DNA of 64,000 nucleotides from JAAYUD01 sp963676865 (GCA_963676865.2 CAXXSS010000001.1:3596001-3660000), one strand, 5' to 3'; positions 7,478 to 16,623 are shown, counted from the first letter of the stretch. Numbers and translations are program-made. Notes: generated by a model from the letters alone, not told the origin.

Positions 7478-8674
7478 ATGGCTGAAAAAAGAGATTATTA
7501 TGAAGTGCTGGAGGTCAGCAAGACTGCCACACCAGACGAGATAAAGAAAGCATACCGTAAAAAAGCTATTCAGTATCATCCCGACCGCAATCCAGGCGAT
7601 AAATCTGCCGAAGCAAATTTTAAAGAAGCGGCCGAGGCTTATGAAGTACTAAGCGATCCACAGAAACGTGCTCAATACGACCAATTCGGCTTTGCCGGAG
7701 TAAGCGGAGCTGCTGGCAATGGAGGACCGTTCGGCGGAGGATTCAGTGGCGGAAGTATGTCTATGGATGATATCTTTTCAATGTTCGGTGATATTTTCGG
7801 CGGACACGAAGGAGGTTTCGGTGGTGGCTTTGGGGGCTTCGGAGGATTCGGCGGTGGACGCAGTAATTCGTCGCAGCAACGTATGTTTCGTGGCTCCGAT
7901 CTTCGCGTGAAAGTAAAACTGAACTTGCAGGAGGTATCGAAAGGTGTCGAGAAGAAGTTTAAATTAAAGAAATATGTACCTTGCTCTCATTGCAATGGCA
8001 GTGGTGCTGAAGGTTCGGGCGGAACAGAAACGTGTCCTACTTGTCATGGTAGCGGTACGGTTATCCGAAATCAGCAGACCATTCTGGGAACCATGCAGAC
8101 TCGGACAAATTGTCCACAATGTGGTGGCGAAGGCAAAATCATTAAGAACAAGTGCAAAGCATGTGGTGGTGATGGCATTGTATATGGTGAAGAAGTCGTA
8201 ACAGTAAAGATTCCTGCCGGTGTAGGCCAGGGAATGCAATTCTCGATGACCGGCAAAGGCAATGCCGGAAAACATAACGGCGTTTCTGGAGACTTGATTA
8301 TCGCTATCGATGAAGAGCCCAATGCAGAATTAGTTCGCGATGGAAACAATGTGGTATATAACCTATTGCTCAGCTTCCCCACTGCCGCTATCGGTGGTAA
8401 TGTCGAAATTCCGACGATTGACGGACATGCCAAAGTTAAGATAGAACCGGGAACTCAGCCCGGGAAAGTACTTCGCTTAAGAGGCAAAGGTATTCCGGAT
8501 GTAAATGGGTATGGTACGGGAGATTTATTGGTGAATGTCAGTATTTACGTTCCGGAAAGCTTGAATCGGGAAGAAAAAGAAGCATTGGAAAAAATGGAGG
8601 CATCCAGTAACTTTACGCCGACTTCTTCGGTGAAAGAAAAGATCTTTCAAAAGTTTCGCAGCTGGTTCGATTAA
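7478..8674 (+). CDS. dnaJ: Chaperone DnaJ
   Basis: Co-chaperone that delivers unfolded protein to DnaK and stimulates its ATPase. The 398 aa show the complete type I layout. The J domain carries H34-P35-D36. A Gly/Phe-rich stretch (about 70-130) is unusually glycine-dense with GGFGG repeats. Four CxxCxGxG zinc repeats follow (CSHCNGSG, CPTCHGSG, CPQCGGEG, CKACGGDG), then the C-terminal substrate-binding domains. It forms a two-gene operon with grpE and ends at a strong hairpin shared with the convergent mannosidase gene. Confidence 0.97.
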   Translation: MAEKRDYYEVLEVSKTATPDEIKKAYRKKAIQYHPDRNPGDKSAEANFKEAAEAYEVLSDPQKRAQYDQFGFAGVSGAAGNGGPFGGGFSGGSMSMDDIFSMFGDIFGGHEGGFGGGFGGFGGFGGGRSNSSQQRMFRGSDLRVKVKLNLQEVSKGVEKKFKLKKYVPCSHCNGSGAEGSGGTETCPTCHGSGTVIRNQQTILGTMQTRTNCPQCGGEGKIIKNKCKACGGDGIVYGEEVVTVKIPAGVGQGMQFSMTGKGNAGKHNGVSGDLIIAIDEEPNAELVRDGNNVVYNLLLSFPTAAIGGNVEIPTIDGHAKVKIEPGTQPGKVLRLRGKGIPDVNGYGTGDLLVNVSIYVPESLNREEKEALEKMEASSNFTPTSSVKEKIFQKFRSWFD

Positions 8675-8711
8675 TTGATAAATTGAAAGAAGGACAACTG
8701 CTGTCCTTAAT

Positions 8712-8762
8712 ATAGACACAATAAAGCCGACTTCGCTATGAAGCCGGCTTTATTGTGTCTAT
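8712..8762. terminator. Strong bidirectional terminator between dnaJ and the GH92 gene
   Basis: A perfect 18-bp stem (8712-8729 with 8745-8762) closes a 15-nt loop. A smaller hairpin (AAGGACA / TGTCCTT, about 8691-8708) precedes it on the plus strand. Confidence 0.85.
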
Positions 8763-8792
8763 CCTATACCTTTATATCTCAACTCGATATGT

Positions 8793-11066
8793 TCAATGAC
8801 TGCTTTTCAAGTCAAAGCTTAAAGTGTGAGTATTTATTAGCTTATGGTGAGAAATTCTGTATGATGAGAACTTCTTGTTATCCAATGTTATTTTGTCAAT
8901 ATAGATGTCGCCAGCCTTTTTCCGATTGGCCTTTATGATCAAATCACCGTTAGGATAATATTTTTTATCTAAGTGAATAGTCACTTTATCAAAAGCGGGA
9001 GTCGTAAGAGTATAATAAGGAGAACTCGGACAATCGGGATAAAGTCCCATCATGGAAAAGACTACCCAAGCAGACATTGTTCCCGTATCATCGTTGCCGG
9101 GTATTCCATCCGGTTTATCGGAGTAGTATTTCTTCATCAGCCGTTGCACCTCGTATTGTGTTCTCCACTCCTCTCCCTTGAAGTAACTGAACAGGTACGG
9201 GTAAGCAATATCCGGTTCGTTGGCAGGATCATACAAATCATTATCAAATACGTATTGCAGTTTTTGTACAAAAGATTTGCTGCCGCCCATCAATTTAGCG
9301 AGTCCCGATACATCGAATGGTACATAGAACGTATAATTCCAAGCACTGCCTTCGTGAAATCCCGGTGCATTAGAGAAGTTGGCTCCTGCTTTCGCATCAA
9401 AAGGCTTATAGAAACTACCATCCTTATTGATAGGCCTAAGTGTTTCCGATTCTTTAGAATAATAATGCTTATAACCCATTGATTGTTTCATGAAACGCTT
9501 GGCATCGGCTTTGTGTCCCAGAGAGTCGGCTATCACAGAAAGCGCATTGTCGGCAACATAATATTCAAGTGCGTGAGAGACAGAATTATCCCCCGAAAGA
9601 TCACCCGAAAATACTCCCAATGGAATATATCCATTTTTAAGATAAGGGTCGATATCAGGGCGTTGCTTATTTGCTATCGCAGATGTTGTTGCTGATTTTA
9701 TAAAAGCTTTATAGGCCGTTTCAATATCAAAATCGCGTAGTCCTTTAACCCATGTATCAACGATTGTTGGGATAGAAGGATCTCCTTCCATTGTAAAAGT
9801 CTCTCTTCCGAAAAGTTCCCATTTGGGCAACCATCCCCATTCCTTATACATATCAATCATAGAACGTACCATTTCTGTTTGTTTTTCCGGATAAGCCAAT
9901 GTCATTAACTGGCTCAGATTACGATACGTATCCCACAATGAAAAGACTGTATAGCGATTGCCTTTTGTATTGCCGATTTCATAACTTTCCATCTTTGGAT
10001 AGTCGCCATTTACGTCTTGCAATATATTGGGGTGAATCTGTGTATGATAGAGCGCAGTGTAGAATATTCTTTTTTGTGCTTCACTTCCTCCCTCTACAGA
10101 TATACGATTCAAACAAGATTCCCATGAAGATTGTGCCGATGCGAGTACTTTATTAAAATTGAATTCAGGTTGTTCGGCATCCAAATTCTTTCGAGCATTT
10201 TCTGTCGATACAAATGATACTCCTATTTGTACTTCAATTTGTTCATCCTCAGAACAGTCATAGCTGAAATAATAACCAACATCATCTCCTGCCAATTCTT
10301 TACCATAATGCTTGTATAGCTTATAGTTTCCATCGTCCGGATCCCAGTCGGCTTCTACTCCATGTTTTAATGGTTGCTTTTTCCAAAAGCCACATTCAAC
10401 AGGCTTTTTGGATACACGCATTACGAAATAAATAGGAAATACGGCTTGCGGATTATAACAAAAGGTGCCGAGTAATTTAGATCCTTCTATTTCTGTATCG
10501 CTCACACGGCGTACCATAGCCCCCGATTCGTTAGTCAATCCTTCGCCAAGATTAATAAGTATATGGCTTTTGCCTTTATGAAAAGTATAACGCTCGGCAG
10601 AAGTACGCAGTGTAGATGTCACTTCGCATTGAATATCATATTTCGTCAGTATGTTGGAATAATAGCCCGGTGTTGCCTTTTCGGCCTTATATTCAGAACC
10701 GTAGCTATGATAATCGACATTTAAATCGCCCATCGTAGGCATGACTAACAATGTACCCATCTCGGGGCAGCCAACTCCGCTTAGAGTGACATGGGCAAAG
10801 CCTGTGAAATATTTATTGGAATACTCATAAGGTGCCGACCACCAACGAGCATCTTTATCATACTTATTAAGATCTGATCCCATCACGTTGAAAGGAACAA
10901 CAGACATAAGTCCGTTGGGGCATACAGCACCAGGATTACAAACCGAGAAGTTGGTTGTTCCGATAAAAGGATCAACATAATCTATCGTCTTCTTTTGGGC
11001 CTTAACTTCTCCCATGCTCAACAGAAGAATGGCAATAAAATATATTCTGTATTTTATGGTATTCAT
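8793..11066 (-). CDS. Secreted GH92 alpha-mannosidase
   Basis: A 757-aa glycoside hydrolase of family 92, calcium-dependent exo-alpha-mannosidases that trim mannose from N-glycans or yeast mannan. A signal peptide (hydrophobic IYFIAILLLSMG, likely cut after KA in VKAQ) sends it out of the cytoplasm. Family signatures are clear: IDYVDPFIGT at the mature N-terminus, the WDTYRNLSQLMTLAYPE helix, PKWELFGRETFTMEGDPS, HEGSAWNYTF, and GNDDTGTMSAWVVFSMMGLYP near the C-terminus. It is the last gene of the hpt-adk-obgE-pgeF-B3/4 operon, 12 nt after its neighbour. This is an odd place for a glycan-degrading enzyme, which normally sits in a polysaccharide utilisation locus; no SusC/D pair is nearby. Linkage specificity cannot be told from sequence. 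Confidence 0.93.
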   Translation of the reverse strand: MNTIKYRIYFIAILLLSMGEVKAQKKTIDYVDPFIGTTNFSVCNPGAVCPNGLMSVVPFNVMGSDLNKYDKDARWWSAPYEYSNKYFTGFAHVTLSGVGCPEMGTLLVMPTMGDLNVDYHSYGSEYKAEKATPGYYSNILTKYDIQCEVTSTLRTSAERYTFHKGKSHILINLGEGLTNESGAMVRRVSDTEIEGSKLLGTFCYNPQAVFPIYFVMRVSKKPVECGFWKKQPLKHGVEADWDPDDGNYKLYKHYGKELAGDDVGYYFSYDCSEDEQIEVQIGVSFVSTENARKNLDAEQPEFNFNKVLASAQSSWESCLNRISVEGGSEAQKRIFYTALYHTQIHPNILQDVNGDYPKMESYEIGNTKGNRYTVFSLWDTYRNLSQLMTLAYPEKQTEMVRSMIDMYKEWGWLPKWELFGRETFTMEGDPSIPTIVDTWVKGLRDFDIETAYKAFIKSATTSAIANKQRPDIDPYLKNGYIPLGVFSGDLSGDNSVSHALEYYVADNALSVIADSLGHKADAKRFMKQSMGYKHYYSKESETLRPINKDGSFYKPFDAKAGANFSNAPGFHEGSAWNYTFYVPFDVSGLAKLMGGSKSFVQKLQYVFDNDLYDPANEPDIAYPYLFSYFKGEEWRTQYEVQRLMKKYYSDKPDGIPGNDDTGTMSAWVVFSMMGLYPDCPSSPYYTLTTPAFDKVTIHLDKKYYPNGDLIIKANRKKAGDIYIDKITLDNKKFSSYRISHHKLINTHTLSFDLKSSH

Positions 11067-11078
11067 AAATATTATTTT

Positions 11079-11744
11079 TTACTTGAAGTAAATAATTTCA
11101 AAGTCCTTTCCTTCAGCATATTCAGCAACTGTGTTTTGCATCATTTCAACAGCTTCAGGTAGATGTTCGCCTCCGTCATATCCATTAATAATGGTTAGAA
11201 TATGCTTGGTAGATACGTCCATCTTGGTACGTTCATTATCACTGGTTGGAGTTCCAATACCTCCTATTGCATCACGGTATACAGGGAGGTTCTCTATGTT
11301 CAACATTCCCCGTCCGATACCTTCGTAAGGCTCTTCATTACGTCCTATGCCCAATTCAATAAGATTGCCTTGAATTTTATCGGCGTCGAATCCACCTATT
11401 GAATATCCGGTACGGAGAGAAACTAGATTGACTAAATCGACAAGTGTATCTATTTGATACAATTCCAGTCCGCGGAGCAGGCGGCGTCGCAACGCTTCGG
11501 ACGAGACTCTGTATCTGGCAGGATCTTTTCCGCACTTTTTATATCCTTCACGAGTGGCTGCAATAGCCGACTGTTGCTTTATATCTTCTATTTTGCTTGT
11601 AGACAACAGTTCTTTAGTAAAGTCATTTATTTCGTTCCATAAAGTTTCACAATAAGTCGTATTGTTTGCCGAAGCGTAAAGGGCAACGCCACGAAAGTCG
11701 GGACATTTTTCTTTAAATACAGGGGATACCGTTATTTCGAACAT
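11079..11744 (-). CDS. B3/4 domain protein (PheRS-beta editing-domain-like)
   Basis: 221 aa, no signal peptide. The sequence resembles stand-alone B3/4 proteins, which carry the fold of the tRNA-editing domain of phenylalanyl-tRNA synthetase beta. Recognisable parts are the central SSEALRRRLLRGLELYQIDTLVDLVNLVSLRTGYSIGGFDADKI and the later YRDAIGGIGTPTSDNERT. Such proteins are thought to act on mischarged tRNA or free amino-acid derivatives, but the true substrate is generally unknown. Its start overlaps the end of pgeF by 13 nt and GH92 follows after 12 nt, so it is translated within the operon. Confidence 0.75.
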   Translation of the reverse strand: MFEITVSPVFKEKCPDFRGVALYASANNTTYCETLWNEINDFTKELLSTSKIEDIKQQSAIAATREGYKKCGKDPARYRVSSEALRRRLLRGLELYQIDTLVDLVNLVSLRTGYSIGGFDADKIQGNLIELGIGRNEEPYEGIGRGMLNIENLPVYRDAIGGIGTPTSDNERTKMDVSTKHILTIINGYDGGEHLPEAVEMMQNTVAEYAEGKDFEIIYFK

Positions 11745-12565
11745 GATACTGATTGGTTTATCATAATCCCCGACAGAATACGGCCGGAGTTTATTCCAAG
11801 CCGACGTGCCGAGAAGAAATCTTCATTATTTATATATGTGCATATTCCCGAGACCTCTATTTGACTGGTTGGGACGCCGAAGCTTTCCAGCTGTATGGTA
11901 TTGGCTTTCCACAAATCGATATGATGTTTGAGTGTAGATTCGTTCCAAATAGAAATCAGCGGCATCGGAAATCCTTCTTTTTTAAAAGCGTCATACACTT
12001 CCTCCCCTATTTCAAAGGCATCGACAGAGATACTTGGCCCTATACAGGCATAAACGTCATCCCCATTGGTACCATACGTTTTATTCATCTGTTCTAAAGA
12101 ACGAAAAAGTATCTGTTGAACCGTTCCCCGCCAACCCGAATGAACGGCAGCTACGACTTGGTGTCGTCTATCGTATAATAAAATAGGTACACAATCAGCC
12201 GTCGAAACACAAACAGCATAACCTGCCACATCGGTACAAAGAGCATCAACTCCCCGAAGTTGTTCTTCCTGTACTTCTTTCGGTAACTCCAAGAAATCAC
12301 GATCTATGATTCTTATATTTACACCGTGTACCTGACGGGGACGAAACAAACCTTTAGGATATTGAGGAAGCGAAGATCTAAGCTTCTCTAGGTTCTTTTC
12401 TACCGTCGGCATGTCGTCACCGCTATAGGGAGAAGGATTAAAAGTGGCATACTTTCCTTCGCTATATCCACCGTGACGGGAAGTTACAAAATTGGTTATA
12501 TTCTTGCAGAACGGCTCAAAAAGATCAAACTTCCACAAACTTCTATCAGAGCAAATCAGGTTCAT
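11732..12565 (-). CDS. pgeF: Peptidoglycan editing factor / purine nucleoside phosphorylase family (YlmD/YfiH)
   Basis: A 277-aa member of the multicopper-oxidase-like laccase domain family, whose YlmD/YfiH members act on purine nucleosides and, in E. coli, keep L-Ser-containing UDP-MurNAc species out of peptidoglycan. Zinc ligands H80 (RQVHG), C125 (TADCVPIL) and H142 (AVHSGWRGT) are all present, with IGPSISVDAFEIG further on. It overlaps obgE by 4 nt (ATGA) and the B3/4 gene by 13 nt, so it is translationally coupled to both. Lying in an operon with hpt and adk fits a nucleoside role; the peptidoglycan role is known only from other species. Confidence 0.88.
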   Translation of the reverse strand: MNLICSDRSLWKFDLFEPFCKNITNFVTSRHGGYSEGKYATFNPSPYSGDDMPTVEKNLEKLRSSLPQYPKGLFRPRQVHGVNIRIIDRDFLELPKEVQEEQLRGVDALCTDVAGYAVCVSTADCVPILLYDRRHQVVAAVHSGWRGTVQQILFRSLEQMNKTYGTNGDDVYACIGPSISVDAFEIGEEVYDAFKKEGFPMPLISIWNESTLKHHIDLWKANTIQLESFGVPTSQIEVSGICTYINNEDFFSARRLGINSGRILSGIMINQSVSCSK

Positions 12566-13719
12566 ACGTCTTGATTGGGCTCTTCCTCATATTCAAACTC
12601 AAAGTCGTCGTCATCACCGTCAGCATCTGCAAGTAAATCATGATCTTCGCCCATTACTTTTAATTCTTCGGGCAACTTATCAAGGTCTTTGGGTTGATGT
12701 ACGATATTCTTTTCCAAACGATTGGAATCATCGTTCAGCTCTTTCCATAAAATATCTTTCAACTCCGTAATTCCTTGCTCCATCAGTGATGAGATGAAAA
12801 CATGTGGAACGCCTTCCGGTAATGTCGGCTCTATTTCAGCGATCAGCTCTTCATCAAGCATATCGCTTTTTGTTATTGCTAAAACCCTACCCTTATCGAG
12901 CATGTCGGGATTGAACTTCTGGAGTTCGTTGAGCAATACTTTGTATTCGGTTGCTATATCGTCAGCATCAGCCGGAACCATAAAGAGTAGTACTGAATTG
13001 CGTTCAATATGCCGCAAAAAACGTAGTCCCAGACCTTTACCTTCACTTGCGCCTTCGATAATACCTGGAATATCGGCCATCACAAAAGATTTCCCATCGC
13101 GATAAGAAACGATTCCCAGATTAGGTTCAAGGGTTGTAAAAGCATAATCGGCTATTTTGGGGTGGGCAGCCGAAACAGTAGACAATAAGGTAGACTTACC
13201 GGCATTCGGCAATCCTACCAACCCTACGTCAGCAAGCAGTTTCAGTTCGAGAATCACAGTCTTTTCTTGCATCGGTTCGCCCGGTTGGGCAAAACGTGGA
13301 GCTTGCTGGGTTGCAGTCTTGAAGAAAGAGTTGCCTTTACCCCCACGACCTCCATTGAGCAAGATGATTTCTTGACCGTCTTCAGTCACATCGCATAGAT
13401 ATTCTCCTGTTTCTGCATTATAAGCTACCGTTCCGCAGGGCACTTCTATTATTTTATCTTCACCGTCGGCACCGGTGCTCGTGCTTTTTCCACCCGAGCC
13501 TCCGTGTCCGGCAAAAATATGGCGGTCGTATCGAAGATGAATGAGTGTCCAATAGTTTCGGTTGCCACGCAAGATGACATGTCCTCCTCTTCCACCATTG
13601 CCTCCGTCGGGGCCACCCATCGGAATGTATTTCACCCGCCGCATGTGAGTAGAGCCTCTACCACCCTTACCCGAGCGACAGTGAATCTTCACATAATCCA
13701 CAAAATTTGATTCCGGCAT
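12562..13719 (-). CDS. obgE: Obg family GTPase
   Basis: An essential GTPase that binds the 50S ribosomal subunit and links assembly to the stringent response. The 385 aa contain the glycine-rich Obg fold (1-160, with GGPDGGNGGRGG and GGRGGKGN) and a G domain with P-loop GLPNAGKST (169-177), DIPGI and TKSD. A variable, very acidic C-terminal tail follows (run of Asp/Glu from about 360). It starts 12 nt after adk and its stop overlaps the pgeF start. The adk-obgE pairing is common in Bacteroidetes. Confidence 0.96.
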   Translation of the reverse strand: MPESNFVDYVKIHCRSGKGGRGSTHMRRVKYIPMGGPDGGNGGRGGHVILRGNRNYWTLIHLRYDRHIFAGHGGSGGKSTSTGADGEDKIIEVPCGTVAYNAETGEYLCDVTEDGQEIILLNGGRGGKGNSFFKTATQQAPRFAQPGEPMQEKTVILELKLLADVGLVGLPNAGKSTLLSTVSAAHPKIADYAFTTLEPNLGIVSYRDGKSFVMADIPGIIEGASEGKGLGLRFLRHIERNSVLLFMVPADADDIATEYKVLLNELQKFNPDMLDKGRVLAITKSDMLDEELIAEIEPTLPEGVPHVFISSLMEQGITELKDILWKELNDDSNRLEKNIVHQPKDLDKLPEELKVMGEDHDLLADADGDDDDFEFEYEEEPNQDV

Positions 13720-13731
13720 AATAATTTGTTT

Positions 13732-14304
13732 TTATTTTTTAGAATCTATAGCTTGACAAATCGAATCGAAAATCGAATCGATTGTTCCTATACCTTTAAT
13801 ATACTGATATGTTCCTTCTGTCTTATAAAAGTCCACCAAAGGAGCTGTCTGAGTGTGATAAACGAGTAGACGCTTTTTTATTGTCTCTTCGTTATCATCG
13901 GCACGTCCGCTTTCTTTGCCTCTTAATATCAAGCGTTTCATCAGTTCTTCTTCCGGAACTTCGAGATCAAGCATGACAGTAATGTCTTGATCGCGTTCTT
14001 TCAACATTTTCTTGAGAGCTTCTGCCTGTGGGATAGTGCGAGGAAAACCGTCGAAAATAACGCCTTTGCTCTCTTTGAAACTGTCAAGTACGCTTGCTAA
14101 TATTTTAATCATCAATTCGTCAGGAATCAATTGGCCTTCATCGATATAACTTTTAGCCAACTTACCAAGTTCGGTACCACCTTTGATTTCGCCACGGAGA
14201 ACATCTCCGGTTGATATGTGGTTAATCCCGTATTTTGCAACGATACCTTCGCTTTGCGTTCCCTTTCCTGAACCGGGAGCGCCAAAAATTACAATATTCA
14301 ACAT
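13732..14304 (-). CDS. adk: Adenylate kinase
   Basis: Interconverts ATP + AMP and 2 ADP in the cytosol. It has 190 aa, the short form whose LID is reduced and lacks the Cys4 zinc site. P-loop GAPGSGKGT (8-16), the AMP-binding FDGFPRT motif and the LID arginine region LILRGKESGRADDN are visible. It is the second gene of the operon, 29 nt after hpt and 12 nt before obgE. Confidence 0.96.
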   Translation of the reverse strand: MLNIVIFGAPGSGKGTQSEGIVAKYGINHISTGDVLRGEIKGGTELGKLAKSYIDEGQLIPDELMIKILASVLDSFKESKGVIFDGFPRTIPQAEALKKMLKERDQDITVMLDLEVPEEELMKRLILRGKESGRADDNEETIKKRLLVYHTQTAPLVDFYKTEGTYQYIKGIGTIDSIFDSICQAIDSKK

Positions 14305-14333
14305 CTTCTCTTTATATAATAAAAAATTAAAAA

Positions 14334-14870
14334 TTACTCAACTACTGTGTAAATATCGGGCAAATTTCTTCCAAGTCCGTCGTAATCGAGGCCATAACCA
14401 ACAATGAAATCATTGGGAATAGACAAGACCTTATATTCTATATTCAATTTTACTTTCAACTTTTGCTCTTTTACCAATAAAGCTGCGATATGAATCTCTT
14501 TCGGGTTTCGAGTACCCAATGTTTCGATAAGCCTTTCCATGGTAAGTCCGGTATCTACTATATCTTCGACAATGACAACGGTACGGCCTGTAATATCTTC
14601 ATTTAAACCGATAACCTCTTTTACGGTTCCTGTCGAAGTGATGCCCTGATACGAGGCCAATTTGACGAACGAAATTTCGCATGGAATCGTGATCCGTTTA
14701 AATAAATCTGCCGCAAAAATAAAAGCACCGTTTAACACACCGATAAATAGTGGATTTTTGTCTGCCAAATCTTTATTGATACATTCTGCAACTTCTGTTA
14801 CACCTTTTAGGATTTCACTTTCGGGAATAGAAAGCGTAAATTTTTTGTCTTTTACTTGAACAATTTTCAT
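14334..14870 (-). CDS. hpt: Hypoxanthine phosphoribosyltransferase
   Basis: Salvages hypoxanthine/guanine to IMP/GMP using PRPP. 178 aa with the PRPP-binding signature VVIVEDIVDTGLTM and the flexible-loop and hood regions of type I PRTases (LYASYQ-like KLASYQGITSTG, DFIVGYGLDYDG). The frame is open upstream to 14918, but the start is placed at ATG 14870 because the conserved N-terminus begins there and a TACTTTTG -7 box lies at 14894-14901, inside the putative extension. It heads the six-gene operon hpt-adk-obgE-pgeF-B3/4-GH92, so purine salvage and adenylate balance are co-expressed with a ribosome GTPase. Confidence 0.94.
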   Translation of the reverse strand: MKIVQVKDKKFTLSIPESEILKGVTEVAECINKDLADKNPLFIGVLNGAFIFAADLFKRITIPCEISFVKLASYQGITSTGTVKEVIGLNEDITGRTVVIVEDIVDTGLTMERLIETLGTRNPKEIHIAALLVKEQKLKVKLNIEYKVLSIPNDFIVGYGLDYDGLGRNLPDIYTVVE

Positions 14871-14893
14871 ACTCTTAATACAAATTCTTAGGG

Positions 14894-14901
14894 CAAAAGT
14901 A
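14894..14901 (-). promoter_or_regulatory. -7 box (TACTTTTG) of the hpt operon
   Basis: Exact TAnnTTTG on the minus strand, 23 bp upstream of the chosen hpt start. It decides the start against the longer reading. Confidence 0.6.
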
Positions 14902-14976
14902 CTACTTTTCTGGCACATTCGCCCATTGTATTTGTTTTTTTAATTTAAATATTAAATATCCTACGATAAAAGTACT

Positions 14977-14984
14977 TACCTTTG
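14977..14984 (+). promoter_or_regulatory. -7 box (TACCTTTG) of the OmpA-like gene
   Basis: Exact TAnnTTTG 29 bp before the ATG at 15014. It is divergent from the hpt promoter 80 bp away. Confidence 0.55.
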
Positions 14985-15013
14985 TAGCGGAAACAATTAC
15001 ATATTTTATCATT

Positions 15014-15700
15014 ATGAAAAGAGTAAAACTATTATCAATTTTATTGAGTGCATTATTAGTTGTCAGTAGTTGTGGTACAACCAGTAACACTGGCAAAGGT
15101 GCAGGTATTGGAGCAGCTGCCGGCGCAGGCTTGGGCGCTATTATCGGTGCAATTGCCGGCCACGGTAAAGGTGCTATTATCGGTGCAGCTATCGGTACAG
15201 CTGTAGGGGCTGGAACAGGTGCAGTGATTGGTAAGAAGATGGATAAAAAAGCGGCCGAAGCTGCAAAAATCAAGAATGCTCAGGTAGAGACTGTAACAGA
15301 CAAAAACGGTCTGGAAGCCGTTAAAGTTACATTTGACTCGGGAATTCTTTTTGCTTTCAATAAGTCCGATTTGAATGTTGCTTCTCAAAATTCATTAACC
15401 CAGTTTGCTAAGTTGCTTACAGAGGACCAAGATGTAGACATTGACATTTACGGATATACCGACAAAGTAGGGACGCAAGAAGCTAATTTGAAAGTTTCTA
15501 CAGACCGTGCCAATTCTGTTCGCAACTATTTGTCTATGAAAGGAGTTGTTCCATCTCAGTTCAAAAGTATTCAGGGATTGGGATACAGCCAATATGATGA
15601 GACAAAAACTGCAGCTCAGAATAGAAAAGTAGAAATTTATATGTACGCCAACCAAAACATGATCAATAAAGCCAACAATGAGGCGGCTGGCAATAATTAA
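15014..15700 (+). CDS. OmpA-family lipoprotein with glycine zipper
   Basis: 228 aa. A lipoprotein signal peptide ends at lipobox VSSC (C20). Next comes a glycine-zipper segment rich in GAGIGAA/GAIIGA repeats (about 28-75), which can insert in or oligomerise at the outer membrane. The C-terminal OmpA domain has DIYGYTDKVGTQEANLKVS, DRANSVRNYL and the peptidoglycan-binding NRKVEI end. The likely role is anchoring the outer membrane to the cell wall, similar to Pal/YiaD proteins. mtgA follows after 26 nt, suggesting joint expression of cell-envelope functions. Confidence 0.88.
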   Translation: MKRVKLLSILLSALLVVSSCGTTSNTGKGAGIGAAAGAGLGAIIGAIAGHGKGAIIGAAIGTAVGAGTGAVIGKKMDKKAAEAAKIKNAQVETVTDKNGLEAVKVTFDSGILFAFNKSDLNVASQNSLTQFAKLLTEDQDVDIDIYGYTDKVGTQEANLKVSTDRANSVRNYLSMKGVVPSQFKSIQGLGYSQYDETKTAAQNRKVEIYMYANQNMINKANNEAAGNN

Positions 15701-15726
15701 GTATTCAAATTTATAGAAGTATCACT

Positions 15727-16467
15727 GTGATAGGAAAAATAATTTTTAGAATCATCCGCGATTTACTAATCTTCTTTTTCGTCTCGACTTTTGCGGCGAT
15801 AATATGGTATCGTTTTTTTCCGGTACATATCACTCCATTAATGGTCGAGAGATACTTCGAACAACTACATTCAGACGGACCCGTTCGGTGGAAACACCAA
15901 TGGGTTTCGTTTGATAAAATATCGCCCCACATGCCAATGGCTGTCATTGCTTCCGAAGACAATAGGTTCCCCTATCACCATGGATTCGATGTCGTTGAAA
16001 TCCAAAGAGCGGTCGAAGAAAAAATGGACGGAGGGCGTAGTCGCGGAGCAAGTACCATCAGCCAACAAACAGCAAAGAATGTGTTTCTATGGCCTGCATC
16101 CAACTGGATTCGTAAAGGCTTTGAGGCTTATTTTACGTTCATGATAGAGACGTTTTGGTCCAAGCAACGCATCATGGAAGTTTATCTGAATTCGATTGAA
16201 ATGGGAAGAGGCCTTTATGGAGTTCAGGCAACTGCCAAGTATAATTTTGAAACGACAGCATCCGAACTAACGACAGGACAATGCGCTCTAATTGCCGCAA
16301 CTTTGCCTAATCCTCTCATCTTTGATTCGGCCCATCCCTCTCCTTATATGTTACGTCGTAAGATAAAGATCATGCACATTATGAAGCTATTACCCAAATT
16401 TCCGCCTGTAGAAAAGGGAGAATCAACAACTTCTACCCCGCGTCATCATCGGCATCATCACGAATAA
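15727..16467 (+). CDS. mtgA: Monofunctional biosynthetic peptidoglycan transglycosylase
   Basis: Polymerises lipid II into glycan strands at the inner membrane. 246 aa with one N-terminal membrane anchor (IIRDLLIFFFVSTFAAIIW) and a GT51 domain: catalytic glutamate E77 in ASEDNRF, GASTISQQTAKN, and the conserved RIMEVYLNSIEMGRGLYG. There is no transpeptidase domain, which separates it from class A PBPs. Translation must begin at GTG 15727, since no in-frame ATG precedes the membrane anchor. The C-terminus ends in a His-rich tail (HHRHHHE), which is unusual and might bind metal. Confidence 0.93.
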   Translation: MIGKIIFRIIRDLLIFFFVSTFAAIIWYRFFPVHITPLMVERYFEQLHSDGPVRWKHQWVSFDKISPHMPMAVIASEDNRFPYHHGFDVVEIQRAVEEKMDGGRSRGASTISQQTAKNVFLWPASNWIRKGFEAYFTFMIETFWSKQRIMEVYLNSIEMGRGLYGVQATAKYNFETTASELTTGQCALIAATLPNPLIFDSAHPSPYMLRRKIKIMHIMKLLPKFPPVEKGESTTSTPRHHRHHHE

Positions 16468-16599
16468 ATATCAGTCTCAAACCATTAATCGGGAAAAGCC
16501 AAGCAAATGTATAATGACTATTTATCGTACGATAGAGGAAATTTCACAACAGAAAATGATTTGATCCTATTCTAGAGTAAAAAGTCATTTTACCCGCCC

Positions 16600-16623
16600 A
16601 TTTTCTTGAAAAAGCAAGAAAAT
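16600..16623 (+). terminator. Probable mtgA terminator
   Basis: A 9-bp stem (ATTTTCTTG / CAAGAAAAT) with a 6-nt loop, followed closely by a run of seven T. Confidence 0.65.

Noticed and set aside
7719..7910. Glycine-rich repeats in dnaJ as a minisatellite
   Set aside because: They encode the normal Gly/Phe linker of DnaJ and stay in frame.
14871..14918. Longer N-terminus for hpt
   Set aside because: The -7 box falls inside it and conserved sequence starts at ATG 14870.
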